DNA of 50,452 nucleotides from Parvibaculum sp036499025 (lineage in GTDB: Bacteria > Pseudomonadota > Alphaproteobacteria > Parvibaculales > Parvibaculaceae), in contig DASYEM010000065.1 in NCBI GenBank assembly GCA_036499025.1, positions 1 through 50,452 on the forward strand, given 5' to 3'. The notes under the pieces are model-generated. The model was not told where the DNA came from. It saw only the letters and a program-made list of their open reading frames with translations, and did not search any database. Below are positions 9,237 through 18,238 of the stretch, one piece after another. The stretch's first letter is position 1. Every line of letters starts with the position of its first letter. A program made the position numbers and the translations under genes.

Positions 9237-9356
9237 AAGGCCCTCACCCAACCCTCTCCCAGAGGGAGAGGGCTAGAAAGATAGCGTCGAGGCCGCCTTA
9301 ATCCCCTCTCCCTCTGGGAGAGGGAGGGACCCGCGAAGCGGGAGGGTGAGGGCCTT
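9237..9356. repeat. Composite inverted repeat (CCCTCTCCC family) between convergent genes
   Basis: Outer arms AAGGCCCTCACCC (9237-9249) and their exact inverse (9344-9356). Inside are two near-identical palindromes, CCCTCTCCCagaGGGAGAGGG at 9253-9273 and a like copy at 9305-9325, plus a CCCGCGAAGCGGG hairpin. The unit fills the gap between the phosphofructokinase and GNAT genes. It is probably a widespread intergenic mosaic repeat and may terminate transcription from both sides. Confidence 0.82.
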
Positions 9357-9358
9357 CA

Positions 9359-9784
9359 TCACCGCATCAGCATCATCATCTTCGTCGCTTCTTCGCCTTC
9401 AACCGTCGTGAAGCCATGCTCTTTATAAAGCGCATGGGCGTCGTTGGTGCTCAGAAGGAAACGGTGCACCTTGACGAGGGCGGGATCGTTGACGACGGTT
9501 TCGATGAGCCATTTGCCGAGGCCGCGGTCACGATGCACGGGCAGAACATAGACGTCGCTGAACCAGGCAAAGCGCGTGACGTCGGTGACGACGCGGGCAA
9601 AACCCGCCTGCTCGCCGTCGGGTGAATACATGCCATAGGCGCGCGAATTCAGAATGCTTTCCCAGAGATCTTCCGGCGGCACTTCGCTCGCCCAGTAGGT
9701 CGCCCGCAACATGCGCAGGATCGACTCCCGGTCGAGCTTCGTCTTGTCCGTGTTGATCTCAAAGCCGTGACGCAACCAACTCAT
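9359..9784 (-). CDS. GNAT family N-acetyltransferase
   Basis: 141-residue acetyl-CoA-dependent acetyltransferase. The acetyl-CoA pyrophosphate-binding loop appears as VHRDRGLGKWLIETVV (Q/RxxGxG/A-type), following the SDVYVLPVH strand; the end matches the usual NDAHALYKEHGF helix-turn. The ATG at 9784 gives a compact domain; a longer in-frame start at 9949 would overlap the upstream gene. Its acceptor substrate is unknown. It lies 46 bases after the APH-fold kinase gene and is probably cotranscribed with it. Confidence 0.92.
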   Translation of the reverse strand: MSWLRHGFEINTDKTKLDRESILRMLRATYWASEVPPEDLWESILNSRAYGMYSPDGEQAGFARVVTDVTRFAWFSDVYVLPVHRDRGLGKWLIETVVNDPALVKVHRFLLSTNDAHALYKEHGFTTVEGEEATKMMMLMR

Positions 9785-9830
9785 TTTACTGGCCCACTTG
9801 TTGATGGTTCTTGTTGTTACTTGACGTTTG

Positions 9831-10940
9831 TTATTTCGCGCCCGCGCGCTGGGCGTATTTCCATGCTTCCAAAGCCAGCGGCCTGACGTTCTGCGACATG
9901 ACTTTGGCATGTTCGCTCGACGCCGTGCCGTCGCGCACGCGGCCTGCAATGCCTTGCAGAATGCCGGCGAGGCGGAAGAAATTGTAGGCGAAGTAGAAAT
10001 CGAGGTTGTCGATGCCGGAGCGGTTGGTCCGCTCGCAATACATCTTGATGTAATCGTCCAGCGTCGGAATGCCGAGGCTCTTTAGATCGGCCGTCTGGAT
10101 CGAGCCCGTGCCGCCGCCGGTGCCCTGACCCGGCATCACCCATTGCATGCAGCTATAGGTGAAATCGCCGAGCGGATGGCCGAGCGTCGAAAGCTCCCAA
10201 TCGAGAACCGCGATGACTTTGGGCTCGGTCGGATGCAGCACCGTGTTGTCGAGGCGATAGTCGCCATGCACAACGCTGACGGAATCCTCCACCGGAATGT
10301 TTTCCGGCAACCATTCCATCAGCCGGTTCATTTCCGTGATGGTCTCGGTTTCCGAGGCGACATATTGCTTCGACCAGCGCGAAACCTGACGCGCGAAATA
10401 ATTGCCCGGCTTGCCGAAATCGGCGAGGCCGGCTTTTTCGTAGTCGATGGAATGAAGGTGAGCCATCGTCGCATTCAGCGAATCGTAAATCTTCGCGCGC
10501 GTCGCGGGCTCCTGGCCCGGCAGCAGCGGCTCCCAGAGCACGCGGCCATCGACCATGTCCATGATGTAGAAAGCCGTGCCGATGACGCTGTCGTCTTCGC
10601 ACAGCGCGTAGGTGCGCGGAGCGGCGAAACCGACATTGTGAAGCGCGGTGATGACCTTGTATTCGCGGTCGACGGCATGGGCGGAAGGAAGCAGCTTCCC
10701 CGGCGGTTTGCGGCGCAGCACGTATTTGCGGCCCGGCGTGATGAGCTGATAGGTCGGATTCGACTGGCCGCCCTTGAACTGCTGAACGGTGAGCGGGCCT
10801 TTGAAGCCTTCGACATGCGCCTGCATATAGGCTTCGAGCCGCTTCTCATCGAAACGGTGGCTGTCGGCGACTTCCTTTGTCCCGGAAAACTGGTCCTGCC
10901 GGCTCGGCTGCGCGGCCTCGCCTGTGGTCCCGTTACTCAT
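9831..10940 (-). CDS. APH-fold phosphotransferase (kinase-like, ACAD10/11 N-domain type), copy 1
   Basis: 369-residue protein with an aminoglycoside-phosphotransferase-like kinase fold: the nucleotide-binding region FKGGQSNPTYQL, KYVLRRKPPGK, the catalytic Brenner motif VVHGDYRLDN, and VLDWELSTLGHP with the metal-binding Asp. This subgroup is the one fused to an acyl-CoA dehydrogenase in animal ACAD10/ACAD11 and includes the 4-hydroxyacyl-CoA kinase LvaA of levulinate catabolism. Antibiotic modification is therefore unlikely. A paralogue lies at 47259-48329, and an ACAD10/11-type dehydrogenase at 43113-44351. The actual substrate here is inferred. Confidence 0.9.
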   Translation of the reverse strand: MSNGTTGEAAQPSRQDQFSGTKEVADSHRFDEKRLEAYMQAHVEGFKGPLTVQQFKGGQSNPTYQLITPGRKYVLRRKPPGKLLPSAHAVDREYKVITALHNVGFAAPRTYALCEDDSVIGTAFYIMDMVDGRVLWEPLLPGQEPATRAKIYDSLNATMAHLHSIDYEKAGLADFGKPGNYFARQVSRWSKQYVASETETITEMNRLMEWLPENIPVEDSVSVVHGDYRLDNTVLHPTEPKVIAVLDWELSTLGHPLGDFTYSCMQWVMPGQGTGGGTGSIQTADLKSLGIPTLDDYIKMYCERTNRSGIDNLDFYFAYNFFRLAGILQGIAGRVRDGTASSEHAKVMSQNVRPLALEAWKYAQRAGAK

Positions 10941-11010
10941 AACTGATCTCCCCCGTTACTCTTTTATTTGTGTACGGACATGTGTTCAAGCGTTGATGTG
11001 ACCGGCGAGG

Positions 11011-12294
11011 TCAGACGGCCTGCTTTTCGCGCTCGACCGCGCGCCAGCCGATATCCTTGCGGCAGAAACCTTCCGGCCAATCGATCAACATGACGGCCTT
11101 GTAAGCTTGCGCCTGCGCCGCGCCGACGCTCTTGCCCGTCGCGGTGACGTTGAGCACGCGCCCGCCATTGGCGAGAATGTGCTGGCCTTCGGCGCGCGTG
11201 CCGGCATGGAAAACCTGCACGTCCGGCAAGCCCCCGGCAGCGTCAAGTCCATGTATCTCAGTGTCTTTCGCGTAGTCGCCCGGATAGCCGTTGGCCGCCA
11301 TGACAACGGTGAGCGCGGCGTCGTCCTTCCAGCGCAGGGACGTTTTATCGAGCGTGCCGTCATGCGTGGCGATCAGCGCCGGCAAAATATCAGACGCGAG
11401 CCGCGTCATTAAAACCTGAGTTTCAGGATCGCCGAAGCGCGCATTATATTCGATGAGCTTCGGCCCGTCTTCGGTCAGCATCAGCCCGGCAAACAGCACG
11501 CCCTTGAACGGCGTGCCGCGCGAGGCCATCGCGGCGGCGGTCGGCTCGATGATTTCGCTCATCACGCGCGCAACGAGCGCGGGCGTCAGAACCGGGGCGG
11601 GCGAGTAAGCGCCCATGCCGCCGGTGTTCGGGCCTCGATCGCCGTCGAAGACGCGCTTGTGATCCTGCGCGGTGGCGAGCGCCAGCACGTTCGTTCCGTC
11701 GCAGAGCGCGAAGAAGCTTGCTTCCTCGCCTTCCATGAATTCCTCGACCACGACTTCGGCGCCTGCCTTGCCGAAGCGTCCGCTGAAAATCTCGTCGATG
11801 GCGGCGTCGGCTTCATCGAGCGTCAGGGCGATGATGACGCCTTTGCCTGCCGCGAGCCCGTCGGCCTTGACCACGATGGGCGCGCCCATCTTATGCGCGA
11901 AAGCCTTTGCCGGCGCGGCCAGCGCAAAGCGGCCATAGGCGGCGGTCGGGATATTGAACTCGGCGCAGAGGTCTTTCGTGAACCCCTTCGAGCCTTCAAG
12001 TTGCGCTGCCGCCGCGCTCGGCCCGAATGATTTGATGCCCTCGGCGTCGAGGCGATCGACAAGCCCCGCAACCAGCGGATCCTCCGGCCCGACGACGACG
12101 AAGCCGATATCCTTGTCGCGGCAGAATTTCACGATGGCGTCGAAATCCAGCGGGCTCAGCGGCACGCATTCGGCCACCTTGGCGATGCCGCCATTGCCCG
12201 GCGCGCAATAGAGCTTCGTGAGGAGCGGGCTCGCTGCGATTTTCCAGGAAAGCGCATGCTCGCGGCCGCCCGAGCCGATGACCAGAACATTCAT
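11011..12294 (-). CDS. purD: Phosphoribosylamine-glycine ligase (GAR synthetase)
   Basis: 427-residue ATP-grasp enzyme joining glycine to phosphoribosylamine in purine synthesis. Clear motifs are MNVLVIGSGGREHAL at the N-terminus, VVGPEDPL, GLAAGKGVIIA in the ATP-grasp domain, and EYNARFGDPETQ, which carries metal-binding residues. Length and start are standard. It is divergent from xseA, with about 140 bases between the preferred starts, a common alphaproteobacterial arrangement. Confidence 0.98.
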   Translation of the reverse strand: MNVLVIGSGGREHALSWKIAASPLLTKLYCAPGNGGIAKVAECVPLSPLDFDAIVKFCRDKDIGFVVVGPEDPLVAGLVDRLDAEGIKSFGPSAAAAQLEGSKGFTKDLCAEFNIPTAAYGRFALAAPAKAFAHKMGAPIVVKADGLAAGKGVIIALTLDEADAAIDEIFSGRFGKAGAEVVVEEFMEGEEASFFALCDGTNVLALATAQDHKRVFDGDRGPNTGGMGAYSPAPVLTPALVARVMSEIIEPTAAAMASRGTPFKGVLFAGLMLTEDGPKLIEYNARFGDPETQVLMTRLASDILPALIATHDGTLDKTSLRWKDDAALTVVMAANGYPGDYAKDTEIHGLDAAGGLPDVQVFHAGTRAEGQHILANGGRVLNVTATGKSVGAAQAQAYKAVMLIDWPEGFCRKDIGWRAVEREKQAV

Positions 12295-12434
12295 ATCGTC
12301 GGAAAATCCTCTCGGATTGGGTAGATATTGTGTAGACCGGATGGAGAGCCGCCTTCGGCTTTGTCACAAAAACTTGTAACATGCGAGACGATGGAGGCAA
12401 GCCTGCCGACACGTTCAAAACCGGTCCGTTATTT

Positions 12435-13880
12435 ATGTCTGAGCCCATTAAAGGCGCCGCCGCCGCCGCCGGAAACGCCCATGAATTCTCGGTCAGCGAG
12501 CTGTCCTTCGCGCTGAAACGCACGGTCGAGGAGACTTTTGGCCATGTCCGCGTGCGCGGGGAAATCACGGGCTTCCGTGGCGTCCATTCCTCGGGCCACA
12601 GCTACTTCGCGCTGAAGGACGAAAGCGCGCGGCTGGAAGCCGTGATCTGGAAGGGCGTCTACAGCAAGCTGCGTTTTAAACCCGCCGAGGGCCTCGAGGT
12701 CATCGCCACGGGCAAGCTCACAACCTATCCGGGCAGTTCGAAATATCAGATCGTCATCGAGCAGCTGGAGCCCGCCGGCATCGGCGCGCTGATGGCGCTG
12801 CTCGAGGAACGCAAGAAGAAGCTCGCCGCCGAGGGCCTCTTCGCGCCCGAGCGCAAGAAACCGCTGCCTTATTTGCCGGAGGTTATCGGCGTCATCACGA
12901 GCCCGACCGGCGCGGTGATCCGCGACATCCTGCACAGGCTTGGCGATCGCTTCCCGCGCCACGTTCTCGTCTGGCCCGTGCGTGTGCAAGGTGAAACGGC
13001 GGCGGGCGAGGTGGCCGCCGCGATCGACGGCTTCAACGCCATGACGAAGGGCGGCAAGATTCCGCGCCCCGATCTTATCATCGTCGCGCGCGGCGGCGGC
13101 TCCATCGAAGATCTCTGGGCCTTCAATGAAGAAGTCGTGGTGCGCGCGGCAGCAGCGAGCGCGATCCCGCTAATCTCGGCGGTGGGCCACGAAACCGACA
13201 CGACGCTGATCGACTTCGCCTCGGATCGCCGCGCGCCGACGCCGACGGCAGCGGCTGAGATGGCCGTGCCGGTTCGCGTCGATTGCCTTGCCGCCGTGAT
13301 GGACCTCGAACGCCGGATGCTGCGCGCCCAAACGCGAATGCTCGAAAATGGCCGCACGCAATTGCGCGGTCTCATCCGCGCTCTGCCGCGCCTCACCGAT
13401 CTGATCGCATTGCCGCGCCAGCGCTTCGACCATGCGAGCGAGCGCCTCGGCCTGGCGCTGAAACGCGCCGCCGAAGTGAAACGCGCCCGCCTCCATCGCG
13501 TCGAAGGCAAGCTTTCGACGCAGCTGATCCGCTTCCGCATTGCCGACGGCAACAAGCGCCTCGGCCAGCTCGATGCGCGGGGCAAGGCGGCGGAGCGGCG
13601 TCATCTCTCCGATCTGACGCGGCGTCTCGACGGCATGGGCAAGCTCTTGCAGTCCTATTCCTATCAAGGCGTGCTGGAACGCGGTTATGCGGTCGTCCGC
13701 GCCGCCGACGGCAAGCCGGTGCGCGGCTCCGCGGGCCGCAAGGCAGGCGAGGCGCTGAGCGTCGAATTCGCACGCGAAGACCGCCTCGGTGTCATGGTGA
13801 ACGGCGATGCGCCCATCGCCGCGCCGTCTCGGTCCCGGAAAAAGGCGGACGATGCGGGGCCGCAGGGCAGCCTGCTTTGA
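12435..13880 (+). CDS. xseA: Exodeoxyribonuclease VII large subunit
   Basis: 481-residue nuclease subunit that degrades single-stranded DNA together with XseB. The N-terminal OB-fold nucleic-acid domain includes VRVRGEITGFRGVHSSGH; the catalytic domain carries GVITSPTGAVIRDI, ARGGGSIEDLWAFNEE and SAVGHETDTTLIDFASD, followed by the long basic coiled-coil region and a C-terminal YQGVLERGYAVV. I prefer the ATG at 12435, just before the conserved SVSELSF start; an in-frame ATG at 12381 adds 18 poor residues. The xseB gene is not in the window. Confidence 0.97.
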   Translation: MSEPIKGAAAAAGNAHEFSVSELSFALKRTVEETFGHVRVRGEITGFRGVHSSGHSYFALKDESARLEAVIWKGVYSKLRFKPAEGLEVIATGKLTTYPGSSKYQIVIEQLEPAGIGALMALLEERKKKLAAEGLFAPERKKPLPYLPEVIGVITSPTGAVIRDILHRLGDRFPRHVLVWPVRVQGETAAGEVAAAIDGFNAMTKGGKIPRPDLIIVARGGGSIEDLWAFNEEVVVRAAAASAIPLISAVGHETDTTLIDFASDRRAPTPTAAAEMAVPVRVDCLAAVMDLERRMLRAQTRMLENGRTQLRGLIRALPRLTDLIALPRQRFDHASERLGLALKRAAEVKRARLHRVEGKLSTQLIRFRIADGNKRLGQLDARGKAAERRHLSDLTRRLDGMGKLLQSYSYQGVLERGYAVVRAADGKPVRGSAGRKAGEALSVEFAREDRLGVMVNGDAPIAAPSRSRKKADDAGPQGSLL

Positions 13881-13911
13881 ATCTCGAACGTCTCCACGCT
13901 AGGATGCGCGC

Positions 13912-14133
13912 ATGAACAGAATCGACAAGACGAGCGGCGGCGGGCAGGCCGAAATTGTATATGGCGACGGCGAATTTCACGTCGTGCGGCCGGGGGCCTA
14001 TGTCATATGCGCCGTCACGGCTGCACATATCTCGCTCGACGATCTGCGCTATTGGAGCGTCGATCTTCAGGAAGCCTATGCAAGCCCTGAAGCCTCGCTG
14101 AAGCGCCATCAGGAAAAGCATCTCGTGAAATGA
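13912..14133 (+). CDS. DUF2093 family protein
   Basis: 73-residue protein of a family restricted to alphaproteobacteria, with the typical AEIVYGDGEFHVVRPGAYV and LRYWSVDLQEAYASPE motifs. Function unknown. It commonly sits near xseA, lpxK and waaA in these genomes, as here. Its stop overlaps the start of the M23 peptidase gene by four bases (ATGA), indicating translational coupling with a cell-wall gene. Confidence 0.9.
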   Translation: MNRIDKTSGGGQAEIVYGDGEFHVVRPGAYVICAVTAAHISLDDLRYWSVDLQEAYASPEASLKRHQEKHLVK

Positions 14134-14978
14134 AGCGGCGTCTCGTCTTCGCGCTGGCCATGATGGCGAGCCTTGCCGCCATGCCCGCGCGCGCGGACGT
14201 GGCCTTGAAAGGGTTCGTCGAGCAGGGCGCGCTTGTCGTCGGCAAGACGGAACCCGGCGCGCGCGTGACGCTCGACGGCGCTGCCGTCATGGTTTCCAGG
14301 CGCGGCTATTTCGCCATCGGCTTCGATCGCGATCACGGACCCAGGGCGAAGCTCACCGTCACATCGCCGGGCGGGAAAACCGAAACGAAAAATCTCGCCG
14401 TCGCGCCGCGCGCCTGGAACGTGCAGAAGATTTCAGGTATCGCCCCCAAATATGTGACGCCGCCCGACGAACAGATCGCGCGCATCAAGCGCGAACAGGC
14501 GCTTAAGCTCGCCGCGCGCCCGCGCGACACCGACGAGGACTGGTTCGCCGGAAAATTCATCTGGCCAGCCAAAGGTCCGATCAGCGGCGTCTTCGGCAGC
14601 CAGCGCATTTTCAACGGCGAGAAGCGCAATCCGCATTACGGCGTCGATGTCGCAGCGCCGATGGGCGCGAAGGTCGTCGCGCCCGCCGACGGCATCGTCC
14701 GCCTTGCAGAGCCCGACATGTTCTTTGAAGGCGGGTTGATTTTCATCGATCACGGGCAGGGCGTCGTCAGCATGATAATGCATATGTCGCGCATTGACGT
14801 GAAGGCGGGTCAGCGCGTCAGGCAGGGCGACACGCTGGGTGCGGTCGGAAAATCGGGCCGTGCGACGGGCCCGCATATGCATTGGGGCATGCTCTGGCGC
14901 GGCGAGCATGTCGATCCCTCGCTGCTGATCGCGGGCGTCGATGCAAAGGGCGCGCAGCCCGGCATGCAGGCGAAATAG
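14130..14978 (+). CDS. Exported M23-family peptidoglycan metallopeptidase (LytM-type)
   Basis: 282-residue predicted periplasmic zinc endopeptidase acting on peptidoglycan cross-links. A signal peptide spans about residues 1-22 (basic start, hydrophobic core, ARA cleavage site). The C-terminal M23 domain keeps the zinc ligands: H169 and D173 in HYGVDVAAP, and the H249-M-H251 pair in GPHMHWG, so it is likely active rather than an EnvC-like degenerate. The middle region is a beta-rich domain of unknown role. The gene ends two bases before the convergent lpxL-type stop codon. Confidence 0.93.
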   Translation: MKRRLVFALAMMASLAAMPARADVALKGFVEQGALVVGKTEPGARVTLDGAAVMVSRRGYFAIGFDRDHGPRAKLTVTSPGGKTETKNLAVAPRAWNVQKISGIAPKYVTPPDEQIARIKREQALKLAARPRDTDEDWFAGKFIWPAKGPISGVFGSQRIFNGEKRNPHYGVDVAAPMGAKVVAPADGIVRLAEPDMFFEGGLIFIDHGQGVVSMIMHMSRIDVKAGQRVRQGDTLGAVGKSGRATGPHMHWGMLWRGEHVDPSLLIAGVDAKGAQPGMQAK

Positions 14979-14980
14979 CC

Positions 14981-15868
14981 TCACTCCGCCCAGCGGTTAT
15001 GCAGCCAGAACCAGTTCTCCGGCTTCTCGCGGATGCGCGCCTCCAGAAAATCATTGAGCACCTGCGTGATGCGCAGCACTTCGCTCACGGGCTCCGCATC
15101 CTTGTCGACGTCGATCCGCGGATAAACGGTGACGCGGAAATGCGCGCCCTTCAGCCGTTCGATGCAGGCGGGAAAAAGCGCCGTGCCGTTGCGCACGGCG
15201 AGCCCGCCCGGCGCCGATGTCGTCATCGACGGAATACCGAAGAGTTTCGCCTCGACGCCGTCATTCATCTTCTGGTCGAAGAGCATGGCGACGAAACCGT
15301 TGCGGCGCAGGATGTTCAGCAGATCGCGCGCGCCCTTGCGGCCCTTCGGAATCTGCACCGAGCCGCTGATTGCGCTGCGCATGTCGAGCATCCACTGATT
15401 GACGTAAGGATTATTGGCGGGGCGATAAAGCTCGCCGCCGGTAAACCCTTCGAGATACATCGCAACCGGCAGGAGCTCGAAATTGCCAAAATGCCCCGAG
15501 AGCAACAGGCCGCCCTGACCGGATTGCTTATGGGCGCGCAAACCCTCGACGCCGACGACCTCGATGCGATGGCGTTCCTTAGGCCGATGAAATTTATCGA
15601 GATGCGCATATTCAAACGCGACGCGTCCAAGATTGTCCCACATGGCGGTGACGATGCGCTCGACATCCGCTTCCGAAAGCTCCGGCATGGCGCGCGCGAT
15701 GCGCCGACGAGCGCGCCGGGTGATGCCGAGGCGCGGCCCGATGCTGCGCCCTATCCAGCCGCCCATCGCCGAAGCGGCGTCGAGGCCGGGCAGGCGCAGC
15801 AGCGCCAGCAGAGTTTTAAGCAACCACGCTTCAAGGCGGTGTCGAAGATTTTTGCGTGTCATCGTCAT
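14981..15868 (-). CDS. Lipid A late acyltransferase (LpxL/HtrB family)
   Basis: 295-residue membrane-associated acyltransferase expected to add a secondary acyl chain to Kdo-lipid A at the inner membrane. The catalytic H-x4-acid motif is H126-FGNF-E131 in SGHFGNFE (the Glu form used in this family), and a hydrophobic N-terminal anchor lies at about residues 16-40. Its start shares one base with the lpxK stop (TGATG), so the two are translationally coupled. Which acyl position it modifies is not predictable. Confidence 0.92.
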   Translation of the reverse strand: MTMTRKNLRHRLEAWLLKTLLALLRLPGLDAASAMGGWIGRSIGPRLGITRRARRRIARAMPELSEADVERIVTAMWDNLGRVAFEYAHLDKFHRPKERHRIEVVGVEGLRAHKQSGQGGLLLSGHFGNFELLPVAMYLEGFTGGELYRPANNPYVNQWMLDMRSAISGSVQIPKGRKGARDLLNILRRNGFVAMLFDQKMNDGVEAKLFGIPSMTTSAPGGLAVRNGTALFPACIERLKGAHFRVTVYPRIDVDKDAEPVSEVLRITQVLNDFLEARIREKPENWFWLHNRWAE

Positions 15869-16905
15869 CAGGGCTTATAGCCGCGCCGGGCGGCGGCGAC
15901 GGCGTCCCGGATCAGCGTTTCAAAAGCGGCGAAGTCGTCGATCAGCGCGCGGATGCCGACGGTCTTGACCGTATCGCGCAAGCGCGCCCGCGCGCTGCCT
16001 TCAGGCGCATGAAGCAGACGGACGCGATCCTTCTCCGTCGTCGCCAGCGTCGCATTGAGATCGCGCGCGCGAACGAGAAGCGCCTGCGCATCGGCCTCGC
16101 TGAACATATGGTGATCGGGAAAACTCTCGGTGGCCAGGACATCGGCATGAAGCTCGCGCAAGGTCGCGTAGAATTTCTCGGGCCGTCCGATGCCCGCGAA
16201 GGCCAACACTGGCAATCCGTCAAGCTCCGGTGCGGGACGTGCCCGCAGGATGGCGCGGAAAACCGGCAAGGCGCGATTGCGGGCCCGGGCCGCCAGATCG
16301 TCCGCCGCATGGCCGCGCCCGACAATGACGACGGCGCTGGTTCGCGCCAAAGCATCGGCGGCGCGCTCGCGCAAAGGGCCCGCCGGAATGAGCCTTCCAT
16401 TGCCGAGGCCGAAATGCGCATCGACGACGAGCAGCGACACGTCTTTTTCGAGCGACGGATTCTGGAAGCCGTCATCCATGATGATGAGCTGCGCACCGGC
16501 ACGGGCGGCTGCGGCCGCGCCTTCGGTGCGGTCGGCCGAAACCCATGTCGGCGCGACGGCGGCGAGCAACAGCGGTTCGTCACCGACATCGACGGCAGTG
16601 TCGCGCGCGAGATCGACGCGCAGCGGGCCATGCTCGCGCCCGCCATAGCCGCGTGTCAGGAAATGCACCGCTTCACCCGATTCGATGAGACGTTCGGCGA
16701 GCGTCAGCGCCAGCGGTGTCTTGCCCGTGCCGCCCGCCGACAGATTGCCGACGCAGATGATCGGCACGGCGGCGCGCTCCGGCGTCGCGTAATGGCGGCG
16801 GATGCGCCCGGCCGCGCCCCAGAGATAGGCGGCGGGGGCGAGCAGGCTCGGCAGGATCGAAACCTCGCCGGCGCGGGGATGTTGCCAGAAGCGCGGTTCA
16901 CGCAT
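15868..16905 (-). CDS. lpxK: Tetraacyldisaccharide 4'-kinase
   Basis: 345-residue kinase that phosphorylates the lipid A precursor at the 4' position on the inner-membrane face. The P-loop is unusual in form as in all LpxK: GNLSAGGTGKT at 53-63; VSLLVVDAHFGLGNGRLIPAGPLRE is also diagnostic. I use the ATG at 16905, giving the family N-terminus (REPRFWQH); it overlaps the end of waaA by eight bases. An in-frame start at 16965 would overlap waaA more. Confidence 0.97.
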   Translation of the reverse strand: MREPRFWQHPRAGEVSILPSLLAPAAYLWGAAGRIRRHYATPERAAVPIICVGNLSAGGTGKTPLALTLAERLIESGEAVHFLTRGYGGREHGPLRVDLARDTAVDVGDEPLLLAAVAPTWVSADRTEGAAAAARAGAQLIIMDDGFQNPSLEKDVSLLVVDAHFGLGNGRLIPAGPLRERAADALARTSAVVIVGRGHAADDLAARARNRALPVFRAILRARPAPELDGLPVLAFAGIGRPEKFYATLRELHADVLATESFPDHHMFSEADAQALLVRARDLNATLATTEKDRVRLLHAPEGSARARLRDTVKTVGIRALIDDFAAFETLIRDAVAAARRGYKP

Positions 16906-18238
16906 GAGCGGCCGCGTCTTTCTCCGCAGCGGGCGGCGGCGGCAACAGAGCGGTGAGCGCGGCAAGCGTTACACGCGTGGCATCGTTCGACGCGCTGACG
17001 ATGCGCTCGGCATCGGCTGCGCGCCTGTCGCGCGTCACCGTATCGTCAAGCAGCGCGGCGACGGCTTCGGCAAGCTGAGACGCATCGGCAATGCGGATCA
17101 GCGCATCGCCTTCGGCAAATTGGGCGAAGGCTTCGGCGAAATTGAAATCGCTCGGCCCCGCGATCAGCGCCGAACGAAGCCGCGCCGGCTCGAAAGGATT
17201 GTGCCCGCCGGTCGGTACGAGCGTTCCGCCGATGAAAACAATGTCGGCGAGCCGATAAAAAAGCCCGAGCTCGCCCAACGTGTCGGCAAGATAGATATCC
17301 GTCTCCGGCTCGATGGCGTCGCCTGTGGCGCGCTGGGCGATGCTGAGGCCGCGCTTGCGAAGTCCGGCGGCGATGGCCTCGCCCCGCGCCGGATGACGCG
17401 GCACGATCAGCGTCAGAAGGCCCGGATGCGCGACCGCGAGAAGCCCGTGAACTTCGGTGGCGACGGCTTCCTCGCCCTCATGCGTATTGGTGGCGAGCCA
17501 GACAGGGCGCACACCGATGGCGGCGCGGAGAGCGCGAAGTTCCGTCTCGTCGGCCGTCAGCGGCGCGGCGTCATGTTTGATATTGCCCGGCGTCTCGACG
17601 GGCGATGCGCCAAGCGCCGCGAGACGCGCCGCGCTCGCCTGATCTTGCGCCATCACCACGGAAAACCGCGTCAGAAGATCGCGGATCGTCGCCGGAAAAC
17701 GCTGCCAGCCCTGAAAGCTGCGTTCGGTGATGCGCGCATTGATGAGAGCGAGCGGCGTGCCGCTTTCATGCGTGGCGGTGATGAGGTTCGGCCAGAATTC
17801 GGATTCGACCCAGACGCCGAGATCGGGCCGCCAATGCGCGAGAAACCGTGCGCAATAATCTGGATGATCGAGCGGCACATATTGATGGATCGCGCCTTGC
17901 GGCAGACGCTCTTGCATCAGCCGCGCCGATGTCACCGTGCCGGTGGTGATGAGCACATGAAGCCCGGTGCGCGCCGCCAGCAGCCCTTCGATCAGCGGCA
18001 ACACCGAAAGCGATTCACCGACGCTTGCCGCATGGATCCAGACGAGAACGCCGCCGGGCCGTGCGACGGAGGCGACGCCGCGCCGCTCTTCAAGCCGCGC
18101 TGAATCTTCCTTGCCGCGATTGAGCCGCCGCGACAGCAGATAGGGAACGGCGGGGCCGACCGCGCGTGTCGCCAGCCGGTAGGCGAGAAGGCCGAGACCC
18201 GGACGCCGCGCGGGCGCATGCGACGCCGCGGCGTTCAC
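16898..18238 (-). CDS. waaA: 3-deoxy-D-manno-octulosonic acid (Kdo) transferase
   Basis: 446-residue GT30 glycosyltransferase that adds Kdo from CMP-Kdo to lipid IVA. The acceptor domain contains HAASVGESLSVLPLI, with the catalytic Glu in ASVGE, and the C-terminal half carries the GGTLVPTGGHNPFEPA nucleotide-sugar motif. An N-terminal hydrophobic segment (about 17-37) anchors it in the membrane. The GTG start overlaps the DUF374 stop by four bases (GTGA). Part of the coupled lipid A operon. Confidence 0.97.
   Translation of the reverse strand: MNAAASHAPARRPGLGLLAYRLATRAVGPAVPYLLSRRLNRGKEDSARLEERRGVASVARPGGVLVWIHAASVGESLSVLPLIEGLLAARTGLHVLITTGTVTSARLMQERLPQGAIHQYVPLDHPDYCARFLAHWRPDLGVWVESEFWPNLITATHESGTPLALINARITERSFQGWQRFPATIRDLLTRFSVVMAQDQASAARLAALGASPVETPGNIKHDAAPLTADETELRALRAAIGVRPVWLATNTHEGEEAVATEVHGLLAVAHPGLLTLIVPRHPARGEAIAAGLRKRGLSIAQRATGDAIEPETDIYLADTLGELGLFYRLADIVFIGGTLVPTGGHNPFEPARLRSALIAGPSDFNFAEAFAQFAEGDALIRIADASQLAEAVAALLDDTVTRDRRAADAERIVSASNDATRVTLAALTALLPPPPAAEKDAAAHA

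Noticed and set aside
9831..10940. Aminoglycoside resistance gene
   Set aside because: The APH fold is shared with metabolic kinases, and the FKGGQSNPTYQL and DWELSTLGHP motifs belong to the ACAD10/11-type branch. No resistance context is present.
13912..14978. Treating the DUF2093 gene as noise because of its size
   Set aside because: It matches a known alphaproteobacterial family and overlaps the next start by ATGA, so it was kept as a gene.
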